Shown: positions 8,609-17,769 of the stretch, piece by piece
Position numbering within the stretch: position 1 is the first letter of the stretch
How the letters are laid out: each line of letters starts with the position of its first letter
DNA from: Streptomyces uncialis
Lineage (GTDB): Bacteria > Actinomycetota > Actinomycetes > Streptomycetales > Streptomycetaceae
Reading direction: 5' to 3'
Assembly (NCBI RefSeq): GCF_036250755.1
Contig: NZ_CP109583.1
Coordinates: 3,038,001-3,102,000 of the forward strand
Length of the DNA stretch: 64,000 bases
Notes under the pieces: model-generated
Told to the model about the DNA's origin: nothing
Seen by the model: the letters and a program-made list of their open reading frames with translations, nothing else
Databases searched by the model: none
Translations under genes and position numbers: made by a program

Positions 8609-9784
8609 ATGATCGAGGCAGTCGGCCTGACGAAGCGCTACGGTGCCAAGACAGCCGTGTACAACCTTTCCTTCCAGGTGAAGCCCGGCACCGTCACCGG
8701 ATTCCTCGGGCCCAACGGCTCGGGCAAGTCGACGACGATGCGCATGATCCTCGGGCTCGACAACCCGACGTCGGGCCAGGTCACCATCGGCGGCTACCCG
8801 TACCGCAGGCTGCCGAACGCCCCGCGTCAGGTCGGCGCCCTGCTGGACGCCAAGGCGGTGCACGGCGGGCGGCACGCGCGCAACCATCTGCTGTGCCTCG
8901 CGCAGCTCTCCGGGATCCCGGCCCGCCGGGTCGACGAGGTCCTCGGGGTGGTGGGTCTCCAGGAGGTCGCCCGCAAGCGCTCCCAGGGCTTCTCCCTGGG
9001 TATGGGGCAGCGGCTCGGGATCGCGGCGGCCCTGCTCGGCGACCCCCAGGTGCTGCTGTTCGACGAGCCGGTCAACGGACTCGACCCCGAGGGCATCCTC
9101 TGGGTCCGCAATCTGATGAAGTCGCTCGCCGCCGAGGGCCGTACCGTCTTCGTCTCCTCGCATCTGATGAGCGAGATGGCGCTGACCGCCGACCATCTGA
9201 TCGTGATCGGCCGCGGCCAGCTCCTCGCCGACATGAGCGTGCGGGACTTCATCTCGCACAACTCCGCCGACTTCGCCCGGGTGCGCACCCCCGACAGCGA
9301 GCCGCAGCAGCGCGAGAAGCTCACCGCCGCGCTGACCGAGGCGGGCGGCCAGGTGCTGTCCGAGCCGGACGGCGCGCTGCGGATCATGGGGCTGCCGCTG
9401 CCGCGGATCAGCGAGCTGGCCCACACCACCGATGTCCGGCTGTGGGAGCTCTCGCCGCACCAGGCGTCCCTGGAGGAGGCGTACATGCGGATGACCCAGG
9501 GCGTGGTCGACTACCGCTCCACGGTCGACGCGAAGGCCGGTCTCCAGCAGCAGCTCCCGCCGGGCGCGCAGCCCCCCGTCGCGATGCCCGTCGCGGGCCA
9601 GGGCCAGCCCGGCTGGTACGCGCCGCCGCCGCCCCAGCAGGGCGGTCAGCCGTTCGCGATGCCGCAGGCCCCCGCCGGCCCGCCCCAGCCGAACCCGTAC
9701 GCCGCTCAGCCCGCCGACGCCCCCGCCGCCGCGGGGGCCGCCACCACCGAGATGACGAAGCCCGACAGCGAGGGACCCCGATGA
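8609..9784 (+). CDS. ABC transporter ATP-binding protein (cassette 2)
   Basis: This 391-residue ATPase has Walker A GPNGSGKS, signature FSLGMGQR, Walker B VLLFDEP followed by NGLDPEG, and the H-loop in VSSHLMSE. It is very close to the cassette 1 ATPase through the first 310 residues. It then carries a tail of about 85 residues rich in Pro, Gln, Gly and Ala that looks disordered and has no counterpart of that length in cassette 1. The chosen ATG follows an in-frame GTG at 8600, an alternative start. The stop overlaps the permease ATG (ATGA). Export function is inferred; the substrate cannot be read from sequence. Confidence 0.87.
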   Translation: MIEAVGLTKRYGAKTAVYNLSFQVKPGTVTGFLGPNGSGKSTTMRMILGLDNPTSGQVTIGGYPYRRLPNAPRQVGALLDAKAVHGGRHARNHLLCLAQLSGIPARRVDEVLGVVGLQEVARKRSQGFSLGMGQRLGIAAALLGDPQVLLFDEPVNGLDPEGILWVRNLMKSLAAEGRTVFVSSHLMSEMALTADHLIVIGRGQLLADMSVRDFISHNSADFARVRTPDSEPQQREKLTAALTEAGGQVLSEPDGALRIMGLPLPRISELAHTTDVRLWELSPHQASLEEAYMRMTQGVVDYRSTVDAKAGLQQQLPPGAQPPVAMPVAGQGQPGWYAPPPPQQGGQPFAMPQAPAGPPQPNPYAAQPADAPAAAGAATTEMTKPDSEGPR

Positions 9785-10617
9785 GCACGCCGCCCCAGCA
9801 GCAGAACCCCGCGGCCCCGGCGCCCCACTGGCAGCACCCGGAGGGGGCGTACACCTCGCCGATCCCGGTCACCCGCACGCATCTGGGGCACGCGCTCACC
9901 TCGGAGTGGACGAAGATCAAGTCCGTGCGCTCCACGATGTGGACGATCGGGGTCTTCCTCGCCCTGGTCATCGGCATCGGTCTGCTGGTGTCCGCGCAGA
10001 CCACCGGCATGGACTACGAGGACGCGCCCTACACGATCCCCGCGTTCTTCGGGCTGGTGCTGGGACAGCTCTGCCTGATCACCCTGGGCGTCCTGGTCAT
10101 CTCGTCCGAGTACGGCACGGGCATGATCCGTACGACGCTCACCGCGTCGCCCGCCCGCTGGCGGGTGCTCGCCGCGAAGTTCATCATCTTCTTCGCGCTG
10201 GCCTACGTGGTGTCCGCCTTCGCGATCGGTTTCGTGGGCCTGGTGACGGCCGGGATGTACGGGGACGCCAGCAACGTGCCCTGGCTCGGCTCGGTCTTCA
10301 AGGGCGCCCTGTACGTGTCGCTGCTCGGTGTCCTCGCGCTGGCCGTCGGCGCGATGCTGCGGCACTCGGCGGGCGCGATCACCGCGATGCTGGGTGTGGT
10401 GCTGGTCCCCGCGATCCTGCCCGCGTTCCTGATGATCTCCCCCAGCACCCAGCGGGTCGGCGAGGTCATGATGGACTACGCCGCCCCGAACGCGCTGGCG
10501 AAGATCTTCGCCCTCGACACGGAGGGCACCGGCGGCCCCCAGCTGGTGTTCCTGATCATCGTCACCGGTGCCGCGGTCGCGGGCGCCTTCACCCTGCTGG
10601 ACCGCCGGGACGTGTGA
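9781..10617 (+). CDS. ABC-2 type transporter permease (cassette 2)
   Basis: This 278-residue permease begins with about 40 polar residues, mostly Pro/Gln. Then comes SEWTKIKSVRSTMW and about six membrane segments, with the conserved SSEYGTGMIRTTLTASP after helix two. It is a paralogue of the permease at 7556-8332. The ATG overlaps the upstream stop, so expression is coupled to its ATPase. A strong terminator hairpin follows at 10638-10683, ending the operon. Confidence 0.88.
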   Translation: MSTPPQQQNPAAPAPHWQHPEGAYTSPIPVTRTHLGHALTSEWTKIKSVRSTMWTIGVFLALVIGIGLLVSAQTTGMDYEDAPYTIPAFFGLVLGQLCLITLGVLVISSEYGTGMIRTTLTASPARWRVLAAKFIIFFALAYVVSAFAIGFVGLVTAGMYGDASNVPWLGSVFKGALYVSLLGVLALAVGAMLRHSAGAITAMLGVVLVPAILPAFLMISPSTQRVGEVMMDYAAPNALAKIFALDTEGTGGPQLVFLIIVTGAAVAGAFTLLDRRDV

Positions 10618-10637
10618 CCGCGCCCCGCGTCGAAGTG

Positions 10638-10683
10638 ACGGCTGTGCCCCCGCCCGGACTCCTCCGGGCGGGGGCACAGCCGT
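10638..10683. terminator. bidirectional terminator hairpin
   Basis: A 20-base-pair perfect stem (left arm 10638-10657, right arm 10664-10683) closes a six-base loop ACTCCT. It lies between the stop of the plus-strand ABC operon and the stop of the convergent minus-strand gene at 10689, so it can serve both. There is no T-run, as is usual in Streptomyces. Confidence 0.85.
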
Positions 10684-10688
10684 ACCGG

Positions 10689-11021
10689 TCAGTAGCGGGG
10701 CATGCCGCGGCCCCGCTGCACCCGGGTGGCCCGGCGGTCGCGGGCCGACCAGCACGCCTTGTGCCAGTGCCGGCGGTCGTCCACTCCCGCGTACTGCGGC
10801 CAGGTGACGACATGGGGCACCCCGGACGGGATCACCTGGTCGCACCCGGGGCAGCGGTACGTCTTCCCGGCGGTGCTGGCACCCGCCACATGGCGTACCG
10901 ACCACTCCTCACCACGCCAGGTCTGGGTGGACTCGAACCCCCCGTAGCGCTCATGGTCGTCCCCGGGCCCGGCTCCTCCGGAGTCCGTGGCTCCTTTGGG
11001 ACGATTACGGCGCGGGGACAC
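10689..11021 (-). CDS. small conserved CxxC/HWH protein, likely zinc-binding
   Basis: This protein of about 110 residues has a basic start (SPRRNRPKG), a middle segment YRCPGCDQ with a CxxC knuckle, and a later HWHKACW. Cys, Cys, His and Cys are placed so that one zinc ion could be bound. Similar Streptomyces proteins are often labelled ATP/GTP-binding protein, but no P-loop is visible here, so I do not support that label. I chose GTG 11021 because GAGGT precedes it at good spacing; GTG 11027 is also possible. It is divergent from the oxidoreductase at 11250. Function unknown. Confidence 0.7.
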   Translation of the reverse strand: MSPRRNRPKGATDSGGAGPGDDHERYGGFESTQTWRGEEWSVRHVAGASTAGKTYRCPGCDQVIPSGVPHVVTWPQYAGVDDRRHWHKACWSARDRRATRVQRGRGMPRY

Positions 11022-11249
11022 GGGCACACCTCACGGATCGCGGAAGAAGTCGGCATCGGGCCCGACCAGCCTACGCGCCGCCCCGGGGGCACACGCCTGG
11101 TGCGAGCTCCGCGCAATCCCCCCGCAATACACAGACAATCCGTCAATCTTTCCCGCCGCCCGTGCCTTTGGCACGTGTCGGACGTTGTTGCCGTTGAGCC
11201 GGTACCTGGGGGAGCGCCGAGGCCGGTTGCCGAAGGAGGCAGGAGTGCG

Positions 11250-12278
11250 ATGCGTGTAGGAAGTTTCGTCCTGGCGGCGCAGTTCCCGGGACAGGGCCAG
11301 GGGGAGGCCCTGCACCGGGCGGTGCGGGCCGCCGAGGTGTCCGAGGAGTCGGGACTGGACTCGGTGTGGCTCGCCGAGCACCACTTCGTCCCGTACGGCA
11401 CCTGCCCCTCGGCCGTCACCCTGGCGGCGCTGCTGCTGGGACGCACGAGGACCCTGCGGGTGGGGACGGCGGTCAGTGTGCTGCCGACCGTCCATCCGGT
11501 GGCCCTCGGCGAGCAGGCGGCCCTGCTGCACATCACCTCCGGCGGACGGTTCTCGCTGGGGGTGGGCCGGGGCGGTCCCTGGGTCGACCTGGAGGTGTTC
11601 GGCACCGGGATCGAGGCGTACGAACGCGGATTCCCGGAATCCCTCGATCTGCTGCTGCGCTGGTTGACGCAGTCCCGGGTGGACGCCGACTCGCAGCGGT
11701 TCCGCTTCCGCGCGGTCGATGTCGTACCGCAGCCGTCCCAGGCGCTCATCGGCGGGATCGGGCCGGAAGTGGTCGTCGCGTGCACCTCACCGGGCACCGT
11801 ACGGCTGGCCGCGGAGCGCGGACTGCCGATGCTGCTCGGGATGCACGTGGACGACGAGGAGAAGGCCGCGATGATCGGACTGTGGCGCTCGCACGCCCAC
11901 GAGTCGGGACGCGACCCCGACGAGGTACGGAACGCCGCTCATGTCTCGGCGGGCGTCGTACAGATCGCCGACCGGGGCCCCGAGGCGTCCGCGGCGCTGC
12001 TCAAGGCGATGCCGGGCTGGCTGCGGCAGGGCCTCGCGGCACATGTGACCGTCGACGACCGCGCCCGTACGATGCGCGACCCCGTCGCCTACACCGAACT
12101 GCTGTGCTCCCTCCATCCGGTGGGTACCCCGCAGCAGTGCGCCGACTCCCTCGCGGCCACCGCGGAGCGTACCGGCGTCACCCGCTTCGCGCTGCTGGTC
12201 GAGGGCTCGGGCGAGCTGGTCGCCACGGAGGAGAACATCCGCAGGCTGGGCGCCGAGGTACTGCCGCAGCTCGGCTGA
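11250..12278 (+). CDS. LLM-class flavin-dependent oxidoreductase
   Basis: This 342-residue protein has the bacterial-luciferase TIM-barrel pattern: VWLAEHHF near residue 46, then LGRTRTLRVGTAVSVLP and GGRFSLGVGRGG, which form strands lining the flavin site. Such enzymes use FMN or F420 for monooxygenation or hydride transfer; the substrate cannot be assigned. The ATG has a strong AAGGAGGCAGGAG leader. It stands alone between a divergent small gene and a terminator at 12285-12331. The 228-base upstream gap contains a short CGTGCC-TTT-GGCACG hairpin of unknown meaning. Confidence 0.85.
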   Translation: MRVGSFVLAAQFPGQGQGEALHRAVRAAEVSEESGLDSVWLAEHHFVPYGTCPSAVTLAALLLGRTRTLRVGTAVSVLPTVHPVALGEQAALLHITSGGRFSLGVGRGGPWVDLEVFGTGIEAYERGFPESLDLLLRWLTQSRVDADSQRFRFRAVDVVPQPSQALIGGIGPEVVVACTSPGTVRLAAERGLPMLLGMHVDDEEKAAMIGLWRSHAHESGRDPDEVRNAAHVSAGVVQIADRGPEASAALLKAMPGWLRQGLAAHVTVDDRARTMRDPVAYTELLCSLHPVGTPQQCADSLAATAERTGVTRFALLVEGSGELVATEENIRRLGAEVLPQLG

Positions 12279-12284
12279 CCCACG

Positions 12285-12331
12285 GGCACACCGGGGCCCG
12301 CCGTCACCGCACCCATGGGCCCCGGTGTGCC
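12285..12331. terminator. bidirectional terminator hairpin
   Basis: A perfect 15-base-pair stem (12285-12299 with 12317-12331) sits between the stop of the plus-strand oxidoreductase and the stop of the convergent minus-strand gene at 12376. The loop is 17 bases long. Confidence 0.8.
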
Positions 12332-12375
12332 AGGGGGCCGGGCGTCCGGCGACGGCGGGCCTGGTGCCGCTGCCG

Positions 12376-12768
12376 TCAGCAGTCCCGCAGTTCCGGCGAC
12401 TGGTTCAGGAGCTGGTTGCGCACAGAGGTGAAGCGGACGAGCGTCTCGTCCACCGCCGGGTCCAGCGGGAAGACCGCCAGGCGGTGGCAGTTCTGGAAGG
12501 CCAGCCGCACTCCGAAGTGCCGCTGGAGCGCGCCCCGGATCGCGTCACTCGCGAGCGCGCGAAGCAGCTGGCCACGTGCCTGCTCGTCCGGCGGCGGCGT
12601 CTCGTTGTCGGCGAACTCTCCACCGTCCACCTTGAGCTGGGCCACCAGGGAGCTGACCATCTCCCACGCGTAGGGAAGGGAGGTCCGGACGCAGTCGACG
12701 AAGGCTGCTTCGTCGACCTCGCCTCGCTCGGCCTGTTCCAATAGGGCCGGTGAGACGTCGAGCGACAT
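12376..12768 (-). CDS. conserved Streptomyces protein (SCO5389-like family)
   Basis: This 130-residue soluble acidic protein begins [14 protein letters not shown] and contains [13 protein letters not shown] and [25 protein letters not shown]. No catalytic motif or membrane segment is visible. I recognise it as the small conserved protein that sits next to nucS in Streptomyces; I recall the family name SCO5389, but its function is not known to me. The ATG at 12768 has a good AGGAGA site (reverse complement of 12772-12779), so the longer open frame upstream is not needed. It is divergent from nucS. Confidence 0.8.
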   Translation of the reverse strand: MSLDVSPALLEQAERGEVDEAAFVDCVRTSLPYAWEMVSSLVAQLKVDGGEFADNETPPPDEQARGQLLRALASDAIRGALQRHFGVRLAFQNCHRLAVFPLDPAVDETLVRFTSVRNQLLNQSPELRDC

Positions 12769-12979
12769 GGGTTCTCCTCTCGCACCCCCGGAGCCGGGGG
12801 CTTGCGGACAGGGAGGGAGTTCGCATACGCAGCGTGCACGCTTCGCGACCTCCCGCGTCCACCGTAAGCATCGCGGCTCAGCGGCACCAGAAGAATGCGG
12901 CCACAACCGGCCACGCACGTACGGGGTCCTTCCAGGGCGAATCGCGTGGACCACCGGACGTCCAGTAGCGTTGCCGACC

Positions 12980-13651
12980 ATGCGTCTCGTCATCGCCCGC
13001 TGCTCCGTGGACTACGCGGGCCGGCTCACCGCCCATCTTCCGTCGGCCCCCCGCCTGATCCTGATCAAGGCGGACGGCAGTGTCTCCATCCACGCTGACG
13101 ACCGGGCCTACAAACCGCTCAACTGGATGTCGCCTCCCTGCACCCTCAAGGAGGGCACCGGGGACGAGAGCGGCGTATGGACCGTCATCAACAAGGGCGG
13201 CGAGAAACTCATCATCACCATGGAGGAGATCCTTCATGACTCGTCCCATGAACTCGGCGTCGATCCCGGTCTCATCAAGGACGGCGTGGAAGCGCACCTC
13301 CAAGAACTCCTCGCGGACCGCATCGACACCCTGGGCGAGGGCTACACCCTGATCCGCCGGGAGTACATGACCGCGATCGGCCCGGTCGACATCCTGTGCC
13401 GGGACGCCGAGGGCGCGACGGTCGCGGTGGAGATCAAGCGGCGCGGGGAGATCGACGGTGTCGAGCAGCTCACCCGCTATCTGGAGCTGCTGAACCGCGA
13501 CCCGCATCTCGCGCCGGTCCGCGGGGTCTTCGCCGCCCAGGAGATCAAGCCCCAGGCCCGGGTCCTGGCGACCGACCGCGGCATCGGCTGCACGGTCCTC
13601 GACTACAACGCCCTGCGAGGCATCGAGGACGACAAACTCCGCCTGTTCTGA
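12980..13651 (+). CDS. nucS: endonuclease NucS (EndoMS), mismatch-specific
   Basis: This 223-residue protein has an N-terminal beta-rich DNA-binding half and a C-terminal nuclease half with D137 in GPVDILC, then E151 and K153 in VEIKRRG, the PD-(D/E)XK catalytic set of NucS. It ends in DDKLRLF, a C-terminal motif of the type used to bind the sliding clamp. In actinobacteria NucS carries out non-canonical mismatch repair in place of MutS/MutL (established). No ribosome-binding site is evident before the ATG, while a TAGCGT lies eight bases upstream, so a leaderless transcript is plausible. The gene ends just before a repeat array. Confidence 0.95.
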   Translation: MRLVIARCSVDYAGRLTAHLPSAPRLILIKADGSVSIHADDRAYKPLNWMSPPCTLKEGTGDESGVWTVINKGGEKLIITMEEILHDSSHELGVDPGLIKDGVEAHLQELLADRIDTLGEGYTLIRREYMTAIGPVDILCRDAEGATVAVEIKRRGEIDGVEQLTRYLELLNRDPHLAPVRGVFAAQEIKPQARVLATDRGIGCTVLDYNALRGIEDDKLRLF

Positions 13652-13699
13652 CCCCCGGCCACCCCGCCAGACAACCCCGCGCCCGGCGAACCGCCCAAG

Positions 13700-14085
13700 G
13701 TGGGCGCCCCAAAGGGTCGCGGGGAACCGCGCACCCCCGAGCAACCCGCACAGGAACAAGCACACCCAGCACGGGAGACCTCAGGGGCGCGAGGAACTGC
13801 GCGAGCAACCCCGGGCAACCCACAGCCGAACAAGAACCGCAGGCGGCGCGACCCAAGGGGCGCGGGGAACTGCGCACCCCCGAGCGACCCGCACAGGACC
13901 AAGTGCGTCCAGCACGGCAGACCTCAGGGGCGCGAGGAACCGCGCACCCCCCGAACGACCCCCACAGGAACAAGTGGGCTGAGCCCCGCGAACCTGGCGG
14001 CGCAAGCGGAGGCGACCCGCACAGGGACAAGTGGGCCCAGCCCCGAGAACCCGGAAGCGCAAGCGAAGGCGACCCGCCGGGAACG
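13700..14085. repeat. tandem array of dispersed-repeat arms (copy C)
   Basis: Four near-identical arm units of about 70-80 bases lie in tandem, their GGGGCGCGGGGAACTGCGC-like cores at about 13705, 13784, 13856 and 13926. Two end pieces carrying GACCCGCACAGGGACAAGTGGG and AAGCGCAAGCGAAGGCGAC follow. All units point the same way as the right arms of copies A and B, and no central block is present. The array fills the gap between the convergent nucS and the minus-strand gene at 14088. Confidence 0.8.
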
Positions 14086-14087
14086 GG

Positions 14088-17069
14088 CTAGAGCACGGAC
14101 TCCCCCGGCCCCGCCCCACCCGAGGGCGTCCCACCGGGCCCCGCGGCGGAATCGGACCCGGACGGCGAGACGGACGCCGTAGGCGTGGGCGCGGGCGGCG
14201 ACGTCCCGGGGCTGGAGGCACTGGGCGACGGCGCCGTGGGCCGCCCCGTGGGCGACGGCGGCGGCGTGGTGGGCCGCTCGCTGGTCGGCGGACGGCCACT
14301 GCTCGGGGGCCCGCTGGAGGGCTCCCCGGGACCACCCGGGCCCCCCGGACCACCGGGCCCGCCGGGCTCACCCGTACCGCCCGGGTCACCAGGCCCGCCC
14401 GGGGAACCGGACCCACCGGCCCCGCCGGAACCCCCCGCACCGCTCCCAGGGCCCCCACCGGGCCCACTGGACCCCGGCACGGGCGAGGACGCCCCACCGA
14501 CCCCGGCGCCCGGCACCGCGTCCGTGGGGGCCGAAGGCACCCCGGACGGACCCGCCCCGCCGGGCCGGCTCGTGGAACCGGTGTCCGCACCCCCGGTGCC
14601 CTCGCGCTGCCCGCCCTCGGGCCCCGCCTCGTCCACCCCGGCCGCGTCGTCCACGTCCTGGCTCGCGGACGGGTCGCTGCCGACCCGTCCGGCCGGCGGG
14701 TCGTCCGTGTCGGAGATGACCCCGAGCGTCACCACGGTGCCCAGCAGCGCCGCGAGCAGCCCGCCCGCGCCCGCGGCCACCAGATTGCGCCGGGTACCGC
14801 TCAGCACCGTCCGGCGGGCGCCCCGCAGCCGGGAGGCGAACCCTCCGGCGGGTCCCCGTCCGGAGACCAGGGTGTCGGCCGGATCAGGTGCCTCCGGGGC
14901 GCCGGCGGAGGCGCCGGCGGCGCCGGGAGGCAGCGCGAACACCCGGGTGAGGCCCCCGGGCGGCGACACGGACTCCTCACGCCGCGCCCCGGACATCGCG
15001 TCCCCGGCCGTCGCCTTGCCCGCGGCGGAGCGGTCGTCGACCAGGGCGAGGGCCCGGCGGCCCGCGACGGCGCCGCGCTTGTCGGCGACCGCGCCCCGCA
15101 GCCCGATGGACGCCTCCAACTCGGCGCGGGCCCGGCCGTCGCGGCCCTCGCACAGCGCGAGGACGCCCAGCTCATGGTGGAAGTACGCCTCGTCGGCCAC
15201 CTCACCGGTGTGCCGGGCGGCGGCCGTGCCGAGCCGCAGCACATGCTCCCAGGCGTTCCAGTCGGCCCCGGCGGCCAGCGCGGGCGCGGCGGCCCGCGCG
15301 AGGCCCACGGACGCGCTGGGCCCGTCGGGTTCACCGGCGGGGTCGAGCAGCGCGGAGAGGGAGTCGGCGTCGGCGGAGCCGTTCTCGGCGGCGTTCAGCG
15401 GGGCGGCCAGGACGGCGATGACCGCGTCGGCCTCGGCGGCGACCCGCGCGGGGGTGACCGAGGGGTGGCCCGTCCACCAGGCGTAGTGCCGGGCGGCGGT
15501 GAGCAGCCGTTCGGCGGCGTCGTCGGCGTATCCGGCGCCCTCCAGCTGGGTGCGCACCCCGGTGGCCAGCCGGTAGCGGGGGCCGACGGGGGTCACGAGG
15601 GCCACCCCGACGAGTTCCGCGAGGGCCGCGTCGGCGTGGGTGTCCCCGATCAGCGCGGGCAGATGCGCCTGGTGCGGGACCTCGCCCTCCAGCGCCACGG
15701 CGAAGCGCAGCGTGGCGCGGGCCGCGCCGCTGAGCCGGGACGCGAGCAGCGCGGCGGGCGCGGCACCCTCGGCGAGCGAGGGAAGGGGTACGTCGGGTTC
15801 GTCACCGTCGCCGTCGTGGCCGTCGTCGCCGGTCCGGTGGCCGGTCCGGTCGGAGGCGGCTGTGTCCCGGTCGGGGGAGGCGCTGTCGGGGCCGTCGCCG
15901 GGGCCGTCGTACGTGAAGGCGTCGGGGTCGGCGCGCAGCGCGTCGCGCTGCCGGAGCAGGGCCGCGGCCTGGACGAACCGCAGGGGCAGGCCCTCCGACT
16001 CGAACCAGAGGTCCCCGGCCCAGCTCGCCTCGTCGTCGGAGAGCGGGCGGCCGGTGGCGTGTGCGAGGAGGGCGACGCCCCCGGCGCGGCTGAGGCCGCC
16101 GAGGAACACCTCCTCGACGGGCGCGTCCGTGCGGGGCGGGGTGACGTCGGGGTCGGCGGCGAGCACGAAGGCGCATTCGGGGGTGGCGTCGAGGAGTTCG
16201 TCGAGCGCGGCGCCGCCGAAGGCGAGGTCGTCCACCACGACGACGGCGCCGATACCGCGTACGTGGTCGAGGACGCCCTGACGGTCGGGGTGCTGTCCGG
16301 GGCCGCTGAACACGGCCGCGTACAGGTCGTACAGCAGGTCGGTGACGGTCCGGCGGAAGCCGGTGAGCCGGATGACGCCGTCGGGGGCGAGGTCCGCGCA
16401 GTCGTCGGCGACGGCGTCGAGCAGCGCGGTGCGTCCGCATCCGGCGGGTCCGGTGAGCCGTACGGAGCGGCCCCGGGCGATGAGCCGGACGGCGCGTTCG
16501 CGTTCCTCCTGGCGTTCCAGCAGCGGCGGCCTGGCGAGTGCGGGACCCGGCGGTACGGGAGGGGTGGCGGCGCGGCGGACCTCTTCGCGGGTCCGCGGGG
16601 CGTGCCGTTCGGGGGGCGCCGGGTGGTCTCCCGGCGGGCGCCGCTCGATCTCGCTGCCGTCCACGGGGTTGACGGTCAGGAGGAGTTCGCCGCAGCTGAG
16701 GCGGACCGTGCGCGGGGTGGTCGGCGCGCCGGCGAAGTCGGAGGTGAGCGGGTCGCGGGGGGCCCGGGGGCGGGGCGGGGCGCCGGGGTCGGGCAGCGCG
16801 GGGAGCGGCCGGTCGCGGTTCTCGCGGAGGGCCGGGAGGTAGGGGTTGTCCCGGGCGTCCGGCGCGGCGGGTCCGGGGTGCGGCCCGGGTATCTCGTCGG
16901 CGGCGTACGGCTGGTCGCGGTCCTCGGAGGCCGTCCCGTCCGTGGGGCTCCGGTGCTTCGCGGCGGGGTCGGCGCGGTCGTGGCGGCCGCCGCCGGAGCG
17001 GTCGCGCGATTCCCGGGGCCCGGGGTCGTCCTGGCCGTACGGCTCGGGTTCCCGGTCGGTCGGGTCCAT
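14088..17069 (-). CDS. large P-loop NTPase-like membrane protein with collagen-like tail
   Basis: This 993-residue protein is multi-part. A polar Pro/Asp/Arg-rich start is followed by a P-loop GPAGCGRTALL at roughly residue 230 with a Walker-B-like GAVVVVDDLAFG, resembling AAA/NB-ARC-type ATPases. A helical, TPR-like middle follows, with ADEAYFHHELGVLALCEGR. One membrane helix (around NLVAAGAGGLLAALLGT) comes near residue 750. The C-terminal tail of about 190 residues is almost entirely Gly, Pro, Ser and Thr, including GGPGGPGGPGGP. The likely topology is a cytoplasmic ATPase with an extracellular, wall-spanning tail. ATG 17069 has a GGGGGG-rich leader; the frame upstream to 17123 is possible. 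The STAS gene lies upstream in the same direction. Function unknown. Confidence 0.8.
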   Translation of the reverse strand: MDPTDREPEPYGQDDPGPRESRDRSGGGRHDRADPAAKHRSPTDGTASEDRDQPYAADEIPGPHPGPAAPDARDNPYLPALRENRDRPLPALPDPGAPPRPRAPRDPLTSDFAGAPTTPRTVRLSCGELLLTVNPVDGSEIERRPPGDHPAPPERHAPRTREEVRRAATPPVPPGPALARPPLLERQEERERAVRLIARGRSVRLTGPAGCGRTALLDAVADDCADLAPDGVIRLTGFRRTVTDLLYDLYAAVFSGPGQHPDRQGVLDHVRGIGAVVVVDDLAFGGAALDELLDATPECAFVLAADPDVTPPRTDAPVEEVFLGGLSRAGGVALLAHATGRPLSDDEASWAGDLWFESEGLPLRFVQAAALLRQRDALRADPDAFTYDGPGDGPDSASPDRDTAASDRTGHRTGDDGHDGDGDEPDVPLPSLAEGAAPAALLASRLSGAARATLRFAVALEGEVPHQAHLPALIGDTHADAALAELVGVALVTPVGPRYRLATGVRTQLEGAGYADDAAERLLTAARHYAWWTGHPSVTPARVAAEADAVIAVLAAPLNAAENGSADADSLSALLDPAGEPDGPSASVGLARAAAPALAAGADWNAWEHVLRLGTAAARHTGEVADEAYFHHELGVLALCEGRDGRARAELEASIGLRGAVADKRGAVAGRRALALVDDRSAAGKATAGDAMSGARREESVSPPGGLTRVFALPPGAAGASAGAPEAPDPADTLVSGRGPAGGFASRLRGARRTVLSGTRRNLVAAGAGGLLAALLGTVVTLGVISDTDDPPAGRVGSDPSASQDVDDAAGVDEAGPEGGQREGTGGADTGSTSRPGGAGPSGVPSAPTDAVPGAGVGGASSPVPGSSGPGGGPGSGAGGSGGAGGSGSPGGPGDPGGTGEPGGPGGPGGPGGPGEPSSGPPSSGRPPTSERPTTPPPSPTGRPTAPSPSASSPGTSPPAPTPTASVSPSGSDSAAGPGGTPSGGAGPGESVL

Positions 17070-17300
17070 GGTCGAAGCCCCCCAAGAGCGTCGTGTGCGG
17101 CGGCCCCGGCCGGCCGTGCGCACACCGCGCCGTCGCTTCCGGTCCGCTCCCGTTCCACCGGTCCCGGCGCGGGGAGATCCGGGCCGGGTGTCCGGGCCCT
17201 GGGCCTGCCGTCAGTATCCATGAACGGACGGGGTGCCGGACGGCCGTGGACATCACGGTCCGATGAGAATCGGGGCGGTCGCGGGGCGCGGGGGCCGGGG

Positions 17301-17624
17301 TCAGACCCTGGGCAGGGACTCGACCCCGATCCCGCCCTCGATGGCGAGGATGCGGTGCAGCCGGGTGGCGACCAGCAGCCGCTGCATCTGCGGGGGTACG
17401 TCGCGCAGCACGAGCCGCCGTCCGCAGCGCCCCGCGCGGCGGTGGGCGCCCATGATGACGCCGAGTCCGGTGGCGTCCCAGGAGTCCAGTTCCGACAGGT
17501 CGAGCACCAGGTCACCGGTGCCGTCGTCGACGGCCGAGTGCAGGACCGTCCGGGCGTCCGCCGCGCTGCGGACGTCGAGGCGGCCCCCGACGACCAGCTC
17601 GGCGTGGTCGCCCCTGATGTGCAT
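17301..17624 (-). CDS. STAS-domain anti-sigma factor antagonist
   Basis: This 107-residue protein consists of one STAS domain (SpoIIAA-like). It has GRLDVRSA near the start and LDLSELDSWDATGLGVIMGAHR in the middle, where T52 occupies the position of the regulatory phosphorylated Ser/Thr. Such proteins bind an anti-sigma kinase when unphosphorylated and release a stress or developmental sigma factor. No kinase partner is encoded nearby, so the partner is elsewhere. It is followed 231 bases downstream by the large P-loop gene in the same direction. Confidence 0.85.
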   Translation of the reverse strand: MHIRGDHAELVVGGRLDVRSAADARTVLHSAVDDGTGDLVLDLSELDSWDATGLGVIMGAHRRAGRCGRRLVLRDVPPQMQRLLVATRLHRILAIEGGIGVESLPRV

Positions 17625-17769
17625 ATGCGCTCCCGGTGTCCGCGTGCGGTGACAGATGGTCGGTGAGAAGTCTGCGTATGGGTGTTCCGTGGGCCGTCCG
17701 GCTATGTCACTGCAACTGACGGCCCGTGGGCGACCAGGGTTGCTGGTTGTAAGCGAACCGATATCGAAT

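Noticed and set aside
10689..11021. ATP/GTP-binding function for the small CxxC protein
   Set aside because: No P-loop or other nucleotide-binding motif is visible; the conserved Cys/His residues fit zinc binding better.
13700..14085. CRISPR array
   Set aside because: The units are about 70-80 bases, differ internally, lack regular unique spacers, and no cas genes are near.
14031..17666. 1211-codon open frame on the plus strand opposite the large P-loop gene
   Set aside because: The minus-strand frame has a P-loop, membrane helix and normal codon positions; the plus-strand frame is Gly/Arg/Pro-rich and covers two real genes (14088 and 17301).
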